Positions 7,129-14,927 of a stretch of DNA of 45,002 nucleotides are shown here, one piece after another. The notes below the pieces were generated by a model. The model was not told the DNA's origin. It saw only the letters and a list, made by a program, of their open reading frames with translations, and ran no database searches. Made by a program: the position numbers and the translations under genes. The DNA is from Lachnospiraceae bacterium (GTDB taxonomy: Bacteria > Bacillota > Clostridia > Lachnospirales > Lachnospiraceae), in assembly GCA_011959105.1 (NCBI GenBank), contig BLLU01000047.1, positions 1 to 45,002 of the forward strand, written 5' to 3'. Numbering within the stretch: the first letter of the stretch is position 1; the number at the start of each line of letters is the position of its first letter.

Positions 7129-8946
7129 TCATTTCCGATCATCCAGCTTCAGCACGCTCATAAAGGCTTTCTGGGGGATCTCTACGCTGCCGATCTGGCG
7201 CATGCGCTTCTTTCCCTCCTTCTGCTTCTCCAGCAGCTTCTTCTTTCGGGTGATATCGCCGCCGTAGCACTTGGCCAGCACGTCCTTGCGCATAGCCTTG
7301 ACTGTCTCTCTGGCGATGATTTTGCCTCCCACTGCCGCCTGGATGGGGATTTCAAACAGATGCCGGGGAATCTCGTCTTTCAGCTTTTCGCACATCTTCC
7401 TGCCCCGCTCGTAGGCAGAATCCGCATGGACGATGAAGGACAGCGCGTCCACTTCCTCCCGGTTGATCAGGATGTCCAGCTTCACCAGACTGGACTGCTC
7501 GTACCCCTTTAAGTCATAATCAAAGGAGGCATACCCCCGGGAGCGGGACTTCAGCGCGTCAAAAAAGTCATAGATGATTTCATTCAAAGGCAGTTCATAT
7601 TTCAGCAGCGCCCTGGCGCCCTCAATATACTCCATGCCCAGATACCGCCCCCGCCTCTCCTGACAGAGTTCCATAATGGAGCCGATAAACTCGCTGGTCA
7701 CCATAATTTCTGCATTGACGATGGGCTCTTCCATATATTCAATCTCGGAGGGATCCGGCAGATTGGAGGGATTGGTCAGTTCGATGACTTCCCCATTGGT
7801 CCGATGCACTTTATAAATAACCCCCGGCGCAGTGGTAACCAGATCCAAATTATACTCCCGCTCCAGCCGCTCCTGTATAATCTCCAGATGTAAAAGCCCC
7901 AGAAATCCGCAGCGGAACCCAAAGCCCAAGGCCACGGAAGTCTCCGGCTCATAATTCAGAGACGCATCATTTAACTGCAATTTCTCCAAAGCGTCCCTCA
8001 GATCGGGATATTTGGCACCGTCCGCCGGATACATACCGCAGTACACCATGGACTGCACCTTCTTATAACCGGGCAGCGGTTCCCCGCAGGGGTTGTTGTC
8101 ATCCGTCACCGTATCCCCCACTGCCGTATCCTTCAGGTTCTTGATAGAGGCGGTGATGTAGCCCACCATACCCGCACTCAGTTCTTCGCAGGGAAGGAAC
8201 TGGCCCGCGCCGAAATACCCCACCTCCACCACTTCCTGCCTGGCCCCGGTGGCCATCATGCGGATTACAGTACCCTTTTTCACCCTGCCTTCCATGATGC
8301 GGCAAAAAATAATAACCCCTTTATATGGGTCGTACACCGAGTCAAAGATCAGTGCCTGCAGCGGATTCTCCGGGCTGCCGCCGGGAGCCGGGATTCTGTG
8401 AACGATCTGTTCCAGTACTTCCTCAATGCCGATGCCGTTCTTGGCGGAGATCAGAGGCGCGTCCTGGGCCTCCAGACCGATCACATCCTCAATCTCCTCG
8501 ATCACCCGCTGAGGTTCCGCACTGGGCAGGTCAATCTTGTTGATCACCGGAAATACATCCAGGTCATGGTCCAGGGCCAGATACACATTGGCCAGAGTCT
8601 GGGCCTCAATGCCCTGGGCGGCGTCCACCACCAGAATAGCCCCGTCGCAGGCCGCCAGGGAACGGCTGACCTCATAATTGAAATCCACATGTCCCGGAGT
8701 GTCGATCAGGTTAAAGACATACTCCTCCCCATCCCGGGCTTTATAGATGGTGCGTACAGTCTGGGCCTTGATGGTGATACCCCGCTCCCGCTCCAGTTCC
8801 ATATTGTCCAGCACCTGGGCCTGCATCTCCCGGCTGGTCAAAAGCCCGGTGCTCTCAATGATCCGATCCGCCAACGTGGATTTGCCATGGTCAATATGGG
8901 CCACAATGCAAAAGTTGCGTATTCTGCTCTGCTCTATAGAACTCAT
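7129..8946 (-). CDS. lepA: Elongation factor 4 (LepA), ribosomal back-translocase GTPase
   Basis: 605 aa, full length. A translational GTPase of the cytosol/membrane that acts on stalled or pre-translocation ribosomes. The G domain begins at residue 10 with G1 AHIDHGKST, then G3 DTPGHVDF and G4 NKIDLPSA. LepA-specific C-terminal parts follow ([19 protein letters not shown] and the basic tail [20 protein letters not shown]). The ATG at 8946 follows AGAGGAA. A near-consensus promoter (9002-9030) precedes it, and hemW follows in the same direction. Nothing unusual was seen. Confidence 0.97.
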   Translation of the reverse strand: MSSIEQSRIRNFCIVAHIDHGKSTLADRIIESTGLLTSREMQAQVLDNMELERERGITIKAQTVRTIYKARDGEEYVFNLIDTPGHVDFNYEVSRSLAACDGAILVVDAAQGIEAQTLANVYLALDHDLDVFPVINKIDLPSAEPQRVIEEIEDVIGLEAQDAPLISAKNGIGIEEVLEQIVHRIPAPGGSPENPLQALIFDSVYDPYKGVIIFCRIMEGRVKKGTVIRMMATGARQEVVEVGYFGAGQFLPCEELSAGMVGYITASIKNLKDTAVGDTVTDDNNPCGEPLPGYKKVQSMVYCGMYPADGAKYPDLRDALEKLQLNDASLNYEPETSVALGFGFRCGFLGLLHLEIIQERLEREYNLDLVTTAPGVIYKVHRTNGEVIELTNPSNLPDPSEIEYMEEPIVNAEIMVTSEFIGSIMELCQERRGRYLGMEYIEGARALLKYELPLNEIIYDFFDALKSRSRGYASFDYDLKGYEQSSLVKLDILINREEVDALSFIVHADSAYERGRKMCEKLKDEIPRHLFEIPIQAAVGGKIIARETVKAMRKDVLAKCYGGDITRKKKLLEKQKEGKKRMRQIGSVEIPQKAFMSVLKLDDRK

Positions 8947-9001
8947 CCGTATTTCCTCTCCGTCTGTGCCTTTTATTGTTCCATTTTATTACATATGCCT
9001 T

Positions 9002-9030
9002 ATTTTAACAGAAACAGGCCGTCTATGCAA
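9002..9030 (-). promoter_or_regulatory. Sigma-A promoter of lepA
   Basis: Minus strand TTGCAT, 17 bases, TAAAAT, about 55 bases upstream of the lepA ATG. Confidence 0.65.
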
Positions 9031-9060
9031 GTTGATAGTATTCCTTTCTATCCCTGCTTT

Positions 9061-10458
9061 CTATCCCTGCGCCTCCAAAGGAGCGGCCTCCTCCCCGGAC
9101 AACACCAGATCCAGCAGATGGGCGATGGGATCGCAGGCATTCATGGCCTCCTCCAGGGTATTGTTCTGGGCCCCCAGTTCAATCAACAAAGTGCGGGGAC
9201 GCAAATGCATATTATAACGGTAACCATTTATGTAATTCTTCCGGGTCAGTCCCGGGTAATACTCTTCCGCCTTCAGCTTCATCTGAAAGGAAAACGCCAG
9301 ATTGTCCGGCAAGTTGTCGTTTTGCAGATAACTGATGCTGCCGGTCCTGCGGGTCCAGCTGATGCCGTTGAAAAACATGAACCGGGCAGTGGGTCTGCCG
9401 TCCAGGTCCATGACCAGGCGGGTGTTCTCATCCGCCACCGCGTCCCGGTGCAGATCAATAACCACCTGAATCTGAGGATTCTCCTCCAGCAGCCGGGTAA
9501 TCTCCGGCAGGGAACGGGAATAAGCATCGTCACGCCCCGGCACATCATAGGTTCCCTCGTGATGCAGCACCTGATACCCATATTGCTCCTCCAGAATATC
9601 CGCCAGATGCTGCCCCACACCCATAATGGTGGTACTCTCGTCCCCGGGTACGGAATCCGCAAATCCCTCCTGAGAATGGGTGTGGTAAATCAGAATCTGG
9701 GGTCCCGCACTCTCCTTGTCGATGGTCATGTCCCGGCCGGTCAGCGCATCCACATCCAGCAGGTCCCGGCCAATGTTGGTGACGCTGTCCACAATATAAA
9801 ATCCGTTGCGAAGCGTCTCATAATCCTGCAATGCCGTCAGATCCACGACCTGCTGCCGAATATGAGGAATAAATTCTGTGAAGGCCCCTCCGTCTGTCCG
9901 ACTCTCCGGATCCACGGCCTCCGAGACCGCCGCTTCCTCCTCCGGGGAAGGTTCCCGGACATCCAAGCCGTTTTCCGCCAGCAGACTCTCCAGATCCAAT
10001 ACCACCACGCCCTCCTCCTGTGTGCTCCCCTGGTTTTCCATCCGCATCAGTTCCTCCAGGGACAATTCCGTTTCCTCCTGCCCTGTGACGGCCTCCTGAT
10101 TCTCCTGCCGCACTGCCACCTGTCCGGACTGGGTCTGGTAGATGTAGCCCGGCATCCAATCCCCAAGACTCTCCTCCCGGAGGATCAGGCCTTCCCGGTC
10201 CTCCCGGCCTTCCGACTGCCCTGCCAACACCGGCATCAGTTCCCGGATCCCCTGGTCCCGCCCCGCCTCCAGCAGGCTGGAAAACAGACCGTCCTCTTCC
10301 GTTTTCCCCCGCCCGCCCACAAGGGCCTGCCAGATCAGCAGCAGGATGCCGCATATCACTATGACGGGAATTATTTTATTGCTTTTCCTGCGTTTGACAG
10401 GCCTCACCCGCTTTCCCGGTTCATCCCTACTACTATATGCGTACCCGGCCCGGGACAT
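9061..10458 (-). CDS. spoIIP: Stage II sporulation protein P, peptidoglycan amidase
   Basis: 465 aa. A forespore-engulfment cell-wall hydrolase that works with SpoIID and SpoIIM. A basic N-terminus (RPVKRRKSNK) is followed by one membrane anchor (about residues 29-46) and a long acidic, low-complexity linker (about 60-220, rich in Glu and Gln). The C-terminal amidase domain carries ILIYHTHSQEGF, VVIDLHRDA and LLIELGAQNN, which are the zinc/active-site regions. It starts 28 bases after gpr, as in many Firmicutes where gpr and spoIIP are adjacent. The ribosome site is weak. A 13-bp tandem duplication sits at the stop codon (about 9046-9071). Confidence 0.95.
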   Translation of the reverse strand: MSRAGYAYSSRDEPGKRVRPVKRRKSNKIIPVIVICGILLLIWQALVGGRGKTEEDGLFSSLLEAGRDQGIRELMPVLAGQSEGREDREGLILREESLGDWMPGYIYQTQSGQVAVRQENQEAVTGQEETELSLEELMRMENQGSTQEEGVVVLDLESLLAENGLDVREPSPEEEAAVSEAVDPESRTDGGAFTEFIPHIRQQVVDLTALQDYETLRNGFYIVDSVTNIGRDLLDVDALTGRDMTIDKESAGPQILIYHTHSQEGFADSVPGDESTTIMGVGQHLADILEEQYGYQVLHHEGTYDVPGRDDAYSRSLPEITRLLEENPQIQVVIDLHRDAVADENTRLVMDLDGRPTARFMFFNGISWTRRTGSISYLQNDNLPDNLAFSFQMKLKAEEYYPGLTRKNYINGYRYNMHLRPRTLLIELGAQNNTLEEAMNACDPIAHLLDLVLSGEEAAPLEAQG

Positions 10459-10486
10459 TCCAGTATGGGACTCCGGGCAGGAAGCC

Positions 10487-11401
10487 TTACTGACATTCCA
10501 AAGCTATGTTGATGCCCTCCGAAACGGTGTAGCTGACCCGTTTTACCACTGCGTCAATATCCTTGCCCGTCATATACATATTGTTCAGTTCCGCAAAGGC
10601 GGTGCGGTGGTTCCCCATATACTTTACCCGGTCAAAATCCTTCTCCGCCTCCATAATCCGTTCCAGCGCATCCCCCACAATGGTGGCAGCGTCCACCACC
10701 GTGGGCACGCCGATGGCGATCACAGGCACCCCCAGACTTTCCCTGGTCAGGGCATTGCGGTGATTCCCCACCCCTGAGCCGGGCTGTATACCCGTGTTGG
10801 TAATCTGGATGGTGCGGTTCAGACGCCGGGTGCTGCGGGCTGCCAGCGCGTCGATCACGATCAGCAGGTCCGGCTGTGTCTCCGTCACCACCCCCTTGAT
10901 GATCTCCGCCGTCTCCATGCCGGTTTTGGCCATCACCCCCGGCTCGATGCTGCTGATCAGGTTCATGCGTTTTTTGTTATAAGCCGCGGAGCCGTAAGCC
11001 TTCACAATATGCCTGGTAATAAACAGATTGTCCACCACCTGGGGCCCCAGGGCATCGGCCGTGACCTCCCGGTTGCCCAGTCCCACCACCAGAACGGACA
11101 ATTCCTCTTTCTCCTGCTCCATCATCTGCACCAGTTCCCGGGACAGACACTCCGAGATTTCCCGGTGATAGTCCTCATCCGGCTCCAGCATGGTGGGAGC
11201 CTCTATGGTAATGTAAGTGCCCATGGGCTTTCCCATGGCCTTAGCCCCGTTTTTAGTGTCAATCACCACCTTGGTGACCTTGATATCCTCCTGTTCCTGA
11301 CAGTATTCCTCCACCCGAACACCCCGCAATTCACTGTCGGCCTCCGAAATGCTCTCCCTGGCTTCCAAGGCCAGATCCGTCCTTACCTGAAACCCACTCA
11401 T
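10487..11401 (-). CDS. gpr: Germination protease GPR (degrades small acid-soluble spore proteins)
   Basis: 304 aa from the ATG at 11401, which has AAGGAG at 7-8 bases; an ATG six bases upstream is too close to that site. GPR is made as a zymogen in the forespore, activated late in sporulation, and cleaves SASP during germination. The family opening FQVRTDLALEARE, with the acidic cleavage region just after it (AD-S-E), is present, followed by VLVVGLGNREVTADALGP and the SSIEPGVMAKTGMETAEI core. It is immediately upstream of spoIIP. No clear sigma-F/sigma-G promoter could be read before it. Confidence 0.95.
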   Translation of the reverse strand: MSGFQVRTDLALEARESISEADSELRGVRVEEYCQEQEDIKVTKVVIDTKNGAKAMGKPMGTYITIEAPTMLEPDEDYHREISECLSRELVQMMEQEKEELSVLVVGLGNREVTADALGPQVVDNLFITRHIVKAYGSAAYNKKRMNLISSIEPGVMAKTGMETAEIIKGVVTETQPDLLIVIDALAARSTRRLNRTIQITNTGIQPGSGVGNHRNALTRESLGVPVIAIGVPTVVDAATIVGDALERIMEAEKDFDRVKYMGNHRTAFAELNNMYMTGKDIDAVVKRVSYTVSEGINIALECQ

Positions 11402-11534
11402 ATGCATTCTCCTTATTCCTTAAATGATCGGTCACACAATGGTCCGCCACATCGTCTGTGTACGGCGGCTCCCACATCCATTGCGCATTCCATCGAAATA
11501 GTAACAGTTTTTGCGTTTTTTTGGGTTTTATGTA

Positions 11535-11563
11535 TTGACAAATTGCCATTCTTTTACTAAAAT
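11535..11563 (+). promoter_or_regulatory. Sigma-A promoter of rpsT
   Basis: TTGACA, 17 bases, TAAAAT on the plus strand. It leaves a leader of about 80 bases before rpsT. Confidence 0.75.
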
Positions 11564-11652
11564 ACAGGAGTATGTTTACCTTAGTCCTCCGTGTCTGACT
11601 AAGATAAACCGGTCGATAATAACATATTTGGATCGTAATTGGAGGTGTAATT

Positions 11653-11916
11653 TTGGCAAATATTAAATCCGCGAAGAAGAGAATTCTGGTAAACCGCACC
11701 AAGGCTGAGAGAAACAAGTCTATCAAGTCCGGCACCAAGACTGCTATGAAGAAGGTGTACGCCGCTATCGAGGCAGGGGACAAGTCCGCTGCAGAAGCCG
11801 AGTTGAAGGCAGCGACCAAGACCATCGAGATGGCTGCTTCCAAGGGCATTTATCACAAGAACAATGCCGCCAGGAAGGTGTCCCATCTGAGCAAAGCCGT
11901 AAACCAGATGGCATAA
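11653..11916 (+). CDS. rpsT: 30S ribosomal protein S20
   Basis: 87 aa, full length, highly basic and Ala/Lys-rich. It binds 16S rRNA in the 30S body. The sequence shows the family pattern (ANIKSAKKRILVNRTKAERN at the start, HKNNAARKVSHLSKAVNQMA at the end). The start is TTG at 11653 behind GGAGGTG at 6 bases. TTG starts are common for S20 and fit its translational autocontrol. It stands alone on the plus strand with its own promoter and a strong terminator. Confidence 0.97.
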   Translation: MANIKSAKKRILVNRTKAERNKSIKSGTKTAMKKVYAAIEAGDKSAAEAELKAATKTIEMAASKGIYHKNNAARKVSHLSKAVNQMA

Positions 11917-11926
11917 ATCAAACAAA

Positions 11927-11968
11927 AGAAGAAGCATCCATACCGTCATGTGGATGCTTCTTTTTTTG
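11927..11968 (+). terminator. Rho-independent terminator of rpsT
   Basis: Stem GAAGCATCCA / TGGATGCTTC (11931-11940 and 11951-11960) followed by seven T. It may also serve the convergent gene at 12014 on the other strand, since an A-rich run precedes it. Confidence 0.9.
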
Positions 11969-12013
11969 TGCTTTTGCAATTTAATCGGGAAACCTTCTCT
12001 GTCTGGCAGCCCC

Positions 12014-12928
12014 TTATCTACGGTGGCTGCCGCCCCCATGAGTATGACCGCCGCTGCTCACATGAGCGCCGCCGCGTCCACCGCCTCCTCCTCCGCTACC
12101 TGAGCCGGAACTGGTCTCAATCCGCCTCCGACTCACCTCTTTGCGGATGAAATCATCTCTCTGCAGATTCATTACCGGTTTACCGCCGGCAATATAAGTA
12201 GTAGCCGTAGTGGTCTTTTTTCCCTCCTTGCTGCGCAGATTCATACCCACAAATACCCCCGCAACAATAGTGGGAAGCACCAGCGCCAGCTTCAGAAGCC
12301 CGGAAGCGATTTCTGTACCGCCGTTGCTGCTCATTCTGTCTGTGATATAATTGATGCAGTCTCTGTACGCTCTGTAAGGATCACTCTCGATATAATTATC
12401 CACACAAGTCAGGGCCTGATCAATCTCATAGTCACCAAATATATCAAAAGACCTGCCGCTGGTGGACAGATGCGTACCTGACTGTCCCTCATACCAGTTG
12501 TCCAATATCAGCACGCCGTCCCCATAGGGGGCATTATATCCGTACATATTGTTATCATAGAAATCATCCGCTATGTCCTGCATATTCAGTTCCCAGTCCT
12601 CATAGCGGTAATTATATGCCTCCCTGGCTTCACTTCCCTCCACCGGCTGACGCATGGTCACCAGAATCAGGTCACAGCCAATCTCTTCCTCACTCTTCTT
12701 GATCAGTTCCCGCAGTTGCTCCTCTTCCCCTTCCGTCAGTACATCCGCATAGTCAAAGACCCGCTCCTTCGGGGCCTGATGATTGCCACGCCCTTCCGAC
12801 GGGCGCGACATCAGCTTTACCGCAACTACCGGCACCGCCATCACCAGCAGTACACCCACTATGATAAACCAGATACGAAAAAAATGAATATATTGCCTTT
12901 TGGCTTCCTTCTTTATATCATTCTCCAT
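12014..12928 (-). CDS. TPM-domain membrane protein with Gly/Ser/His-rich tail
   Basis: 304 aa. It has an N-terminal membrane segment (about residues 18-38), then a TPM (DUF477-like) domain (about 55-210: VFDYADVLTEGEEEQLREL, CDLILVT, YGDGVLILDN). A second hydrophobic stretch follows (about 212-230), then a cytoplasmic or exposed tail ending in runs of Gly, Ser and His. TPM domains occur in membrane proteins linked to photosystem repair in plants and have no settled role in bacteria. The ATG at 12928 follows GGAGGG at 8 bases, 13 bases after the zinc-ribbon gene, so the two are surely one operon. The His/Gly tail could bind metal, which is inference. Confidence 0.85.
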   Translation of the reverse strand: MENDIKKEAKRQYIHFFRIWFIIVGVLLVMAVPVVAVKLMSRPSEGRGNHQAPKERVFDYADVLTEGEEEQLRELIKKSEEEIGCDLILVTMRQPVEGSEAREAYNYRYEDWELNMQDIADDFYDNNMYGYNAPYGDGVLILDNWYEGQSGTHLSTSGRSFDIFGDYEIDQALTCVDNYIESDPYRAYRDCINYITDRMSSNGGTEIASGLLKLALVLPTIVAGVFVGMNLRSKEGKKTTTATTYIAGGKPVMNLQRDDFIRKEVSRRRIETSSGSGSGGGGGGRGGAHVSSGGHTHGGGSHRR

Positions 12929-12941
12929 CTCAAACGCCCTC

Positions 12942-13967
12942 CTATGCTGAATAAGTGTTCAACAGGGTAAAAATTCCGGTCAGGGCATATGCGGACAAAA
13001 CGCCCAGCAGGACTAAAATGGCAGTCAGACAGGCCCACAATGTTGCTCCATAGGCCCAGACCTTGGCCTTGGATACGGGCGTGGTCCCGATAATCTTGCC
13101 GGTCTGCCCATTCACATAAAAAGGATATTCTTTATCCTTATAGGTATAGCGGTACACCCATACCGGCAAAAGATCAAACTCCGTGCCGGGAGGCGGGGCC
13201 GTTATGCTCCGATTCACAGGTGTCACAAAAGAATATCCGCCGATGCTCTTTTGCAGCATGGCCGAAGCGCTGCTCTCCATCTTGGCGTGGGCGCGGCTCT
13301 CTATCATTTCCGCTGCCATATTGTACTTCTCTCCCATAAAACCGGACATATACTCCGGTCGGAAAGCAACCAGCTCCCCATAATTGTAAGGCTCCAAAAG
13401 GTCCATGATGCCGTCCGGCATCTTCACAGAGGCATCCGCCGGAATCCCCTGAAACTCTATGCCCATGTCCCGCACCACATTATAGTAAGAACGCTCGGTA
13501 TATTGCATGTCATCCGTGATCCAGCTGCGGCTCTTGATGCCTTCTCCCTGGAACTGACAGCGGGTATGATAGTCATACATCCAAAAAGGGACGTATTCCC
13601 CTGACATGGTGTTCAGCCGCACCTCCGACAAAAAATCCGTGGGCGCGAAAGTACACTTCTTGAATTTGTCCCGCAGCAGTCCCTTCACGCTCTCCTTGCC
13701 CAATTTGAACGGAATAATCCTGCCGGGGGTGTAGGCCCCCTCTATTCTCTCGTCCAAAATTATGTAATGGTCACAGTAGGGGCATTGCATGGCCGAGGTA
13801 TGTTCGGTATAAGCTGTCTCGCCGCCGCAGTTGGGACATACTTGCATACGGGCATGCTCATATTGCCGTTCTTCACTTTTCTCACTGTCACAAAACGGAC
13901 AGTACATCATCTTCTTCTCAGGACTGTAGACCGAATTGCCTCCACAGTTCTTGCATTTGAATATCAT
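12942..13967 (-). CDS. Membrane protein with two N-terminal zinc ribbons
   Basis: 341 aa. Two rubredoxin-like ribbons open the protein (CKNC...CPFC at residues 4-27 and CPNC...CPYC at about 44-67). A middle domain of unknown fold follows (about 75-290) with a YTYKDKEYPFYVNGQTGKI motif. One or two membrane segments (about 305-335) close it. Such proteins are often mislabelled as helicase or primosome-like because of the ribbons; no helicase motif is present. It is tightly coupled to the TPM-domain gene downstream and has its own promoter. It is likely an integral membrane partner of the TPM protein. Confidence 0.85.
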   Translation of the reverse strand: MIFKCKNCGGNSVYSPEKKMMYCPFCDSEKSEERQYEHARMQVCPNCGGETAYTEHTSAMQCPYCDHYIILDERIEGAYTPGRIIPFKLGKESVKGLLRDKFKKCTFAPTDFLSEVRLNTMSGEYVPFWMYDYHTRCQFQGEGIKSRSWITDDMQYTERSYYNVVRDMGIEFQGIPADASVKMPDGIMDLLEPYNYGELVAFRPEYMSGFMGEKYNMAAEMIESRAHAKMESSASAMLQKSIGGYSFVTPVNRSITAPPPGTEFDLLPVWVYRYTYKDKEYPFYVNGQTGKIIGTTPVSKAKVWAYGATLWACLTAILVLLGVLSAYALTGIFTLLNTYSA

Positions 13968-14014
13968 GATTTATTTTTTCCTCCCGTTCAGTTTGCAGAT
14001 TCACATTCTGTTAT

Positions 14015-14043
14015 ATTGTATCAAAAAACTCTCTTTTCCGCAA
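14015..14043 (-). promoter_or_regulatory. Sigma-A promoter of the zinc-ribbon/TPM operon
   Basis: Minus strand TTGCGG, 17 bases, TACAAT, about 47 bases before the ATG at 13967, which is preceded by GGGAGG. Confidence 0.6.
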
Positions 14044-14113
14044 TGCACAAATCAGGCGCGCCTGATGCCTGCATAGACTTGCAAGGACTGCAAAAAACGA
14101 CTATCAGCGGCGC

Positions 14114-14140
14114 TAAATCTTCCGTAGAATATGCCGATAT
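14114..14140 (+). promoter_or_regulatory. Sigma-D (flagellar/motility) type promoter
   Basis: TAAA, 15 bases, GCCGATAT. This matches the Bacillus sigma-D consensus (TAAA, 14-16 bases, GCCGATAT) exactly. It points at the gene starting at 14225, giving a leader of roughly 78 bases. No competing sigma-A promoter was seen for that gene. Confidence 0.75.
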
Positions 14141-14162
14141 TTTTATCAGCGTAAGCATTTTG

Positions 14163-14202
14163 GCCACGGATGGCACAGAGCAGTTTCAGTGCCGTCCGTG
14201 GC
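14163..14202 (+). promoter_or_regulatory. Stable hairpin in the leader of the sigma-D-type gene
   Basis: A 14-bp stem with one wobble (14163-14176 with 14189-14202) and a 12-base loop. It is followed by TTATTTTC and then the ribosome site AGGAGGA (14211-14217), which it does not cover. It could be an attenuator or an mRNA-stabilising structure. Confidence 0.6.
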
Positions 14203-14224
14203 TTATTTTCAGGAGGAAGACGAT

Positions 14225-14878
14225 ATGAGAATCCATACAGAGCAGACAGGTATGACAAAGAGCGCTCCCGCCGCAGGCTTTCGGACGGGACGATTTACCC
14301 AGGGCCTCCGGGCGGACAATTCAGGCTGGCTGGAATCCTGCGGCAGCCTGTTTCAGAAGCAGCCCCTGGACGAGGAACAGACGGATCATATCTCCGGCGG
14401 GACAGGCCATGAAAAAACAGGTGACAGAAGCGACGTCCACAAAATCTATGAAGCCGCCCTCCAGGGCAGCAAGACGCCCATTACCAGCCTCAAAACCGCT
14501 CCAAAAGTTCCCTATGGCTATCTGGCCAAGGACGGGGTAATCACCTACAATGGAGTGGCGTTTATCTGTGATGAAAAAACAAACAGCATTTGCCTGGGAG
14601 ATGTGTCAGATCCTAAAAAGACCATCAACATCCCCCTTTCCGGCGGCGGGCACCTGAAAGTAAACAGGGGAGAGATCGGCCAGCTATCCAAGGCCATCGG
14701 CATGTTTTCCCCAGAGGATGTGAATCGGATCCTGCGGGCCATTCACCTGGATACCAAGCTGCAATCCGTCCAAAAAGAAATGGAGGACCTGGAAGACAGC
14801 GTGGGGGAAGAGATTACCTCCGGCAATGAAAATGCCGGGACGGACGAGAATACGGAGAAACAAAAAGAAGCTATATAG
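14225..14878 (+). CDS. Hypothetical protein under sigma-D-type control
   Basis: 217 aa from the ATG at 14225, behind AGGAGG at 8 bases. It has no signal peptide or membrane segment. The N-terminal third is loose and Ser/Thr/Gly-rich. A conserved-looking core (about residues 90-165: VPYGYLAKDGVITYNGVAF, CDEKTNSICLGD, IPLSGGGHLKVNR, LSKAIGMFSPEDVNRILRAI) follows, then an acidic coiled C-terminus. The family was not recognised. Its promoter suggests expression with flagella, chemotaxis or cell-separation genes, yet no flagellar gene is nearby. A motility-linked regulator or secreted protein is possible. Confidence 0.75.
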   Translation: MRIHTEQTGMTKSAPAAGFRTGRFTQGLRADNSGWLESCGSLFQKQPLDEEQTDHISGGTGHEKTGDRSDVHKIYEAALQGSKTPITSLKTAPKVPYGYLAKDGVITYNGVAFICDEKTNSICLGDVSDPKKTINIPLSGGGHLKVNRGEIGQLSKAIGMFSPEDVNRILRAIHLDTKLQSVQKEMEDLEDSVGEEITSGNENAGTDENTEKQKEAI

Positions 14879-14889
14879 CCTCTTAAACT

Positions 14890-14925
14890 GGCAGGGCGCC
14901 CCACAACGCTGCGGAACGCCCTGCC
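14890..14925. terminator. Hairpin between convergent genes
   Basis: A 9-bp GC-rich stem GGCAGGGCG / CGCCCTGCC between the stops of the 14225 gene (plus) and the lipoprotein gene (minus). It lacks a long T-run on either side, so it is probably a weak bidirectional terminator. Confidence 0.5.
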
Positions 14926-14927
14926 TA

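Noticed and set aside
9046..9071. 13-bp tandem duplication at the spoIIP stop codon
   Set aside because: Short, does not change the protein, and likely replication slippage.
8398..10512. Open frame of 704 codons on the plus strand across lepA, spoIIP and gpr
   Set aside because: It is antisense to three clear genes, with no ribosome site and no recognisable domain. GC-rich codon use of the real genes keeps this frame open.
11402..11534. Search for a sigma-F or sigma-G promoter before gpr
   Set aside because: No pair of boxes with the right spacing could be read, although forespore expression is expected from the family.
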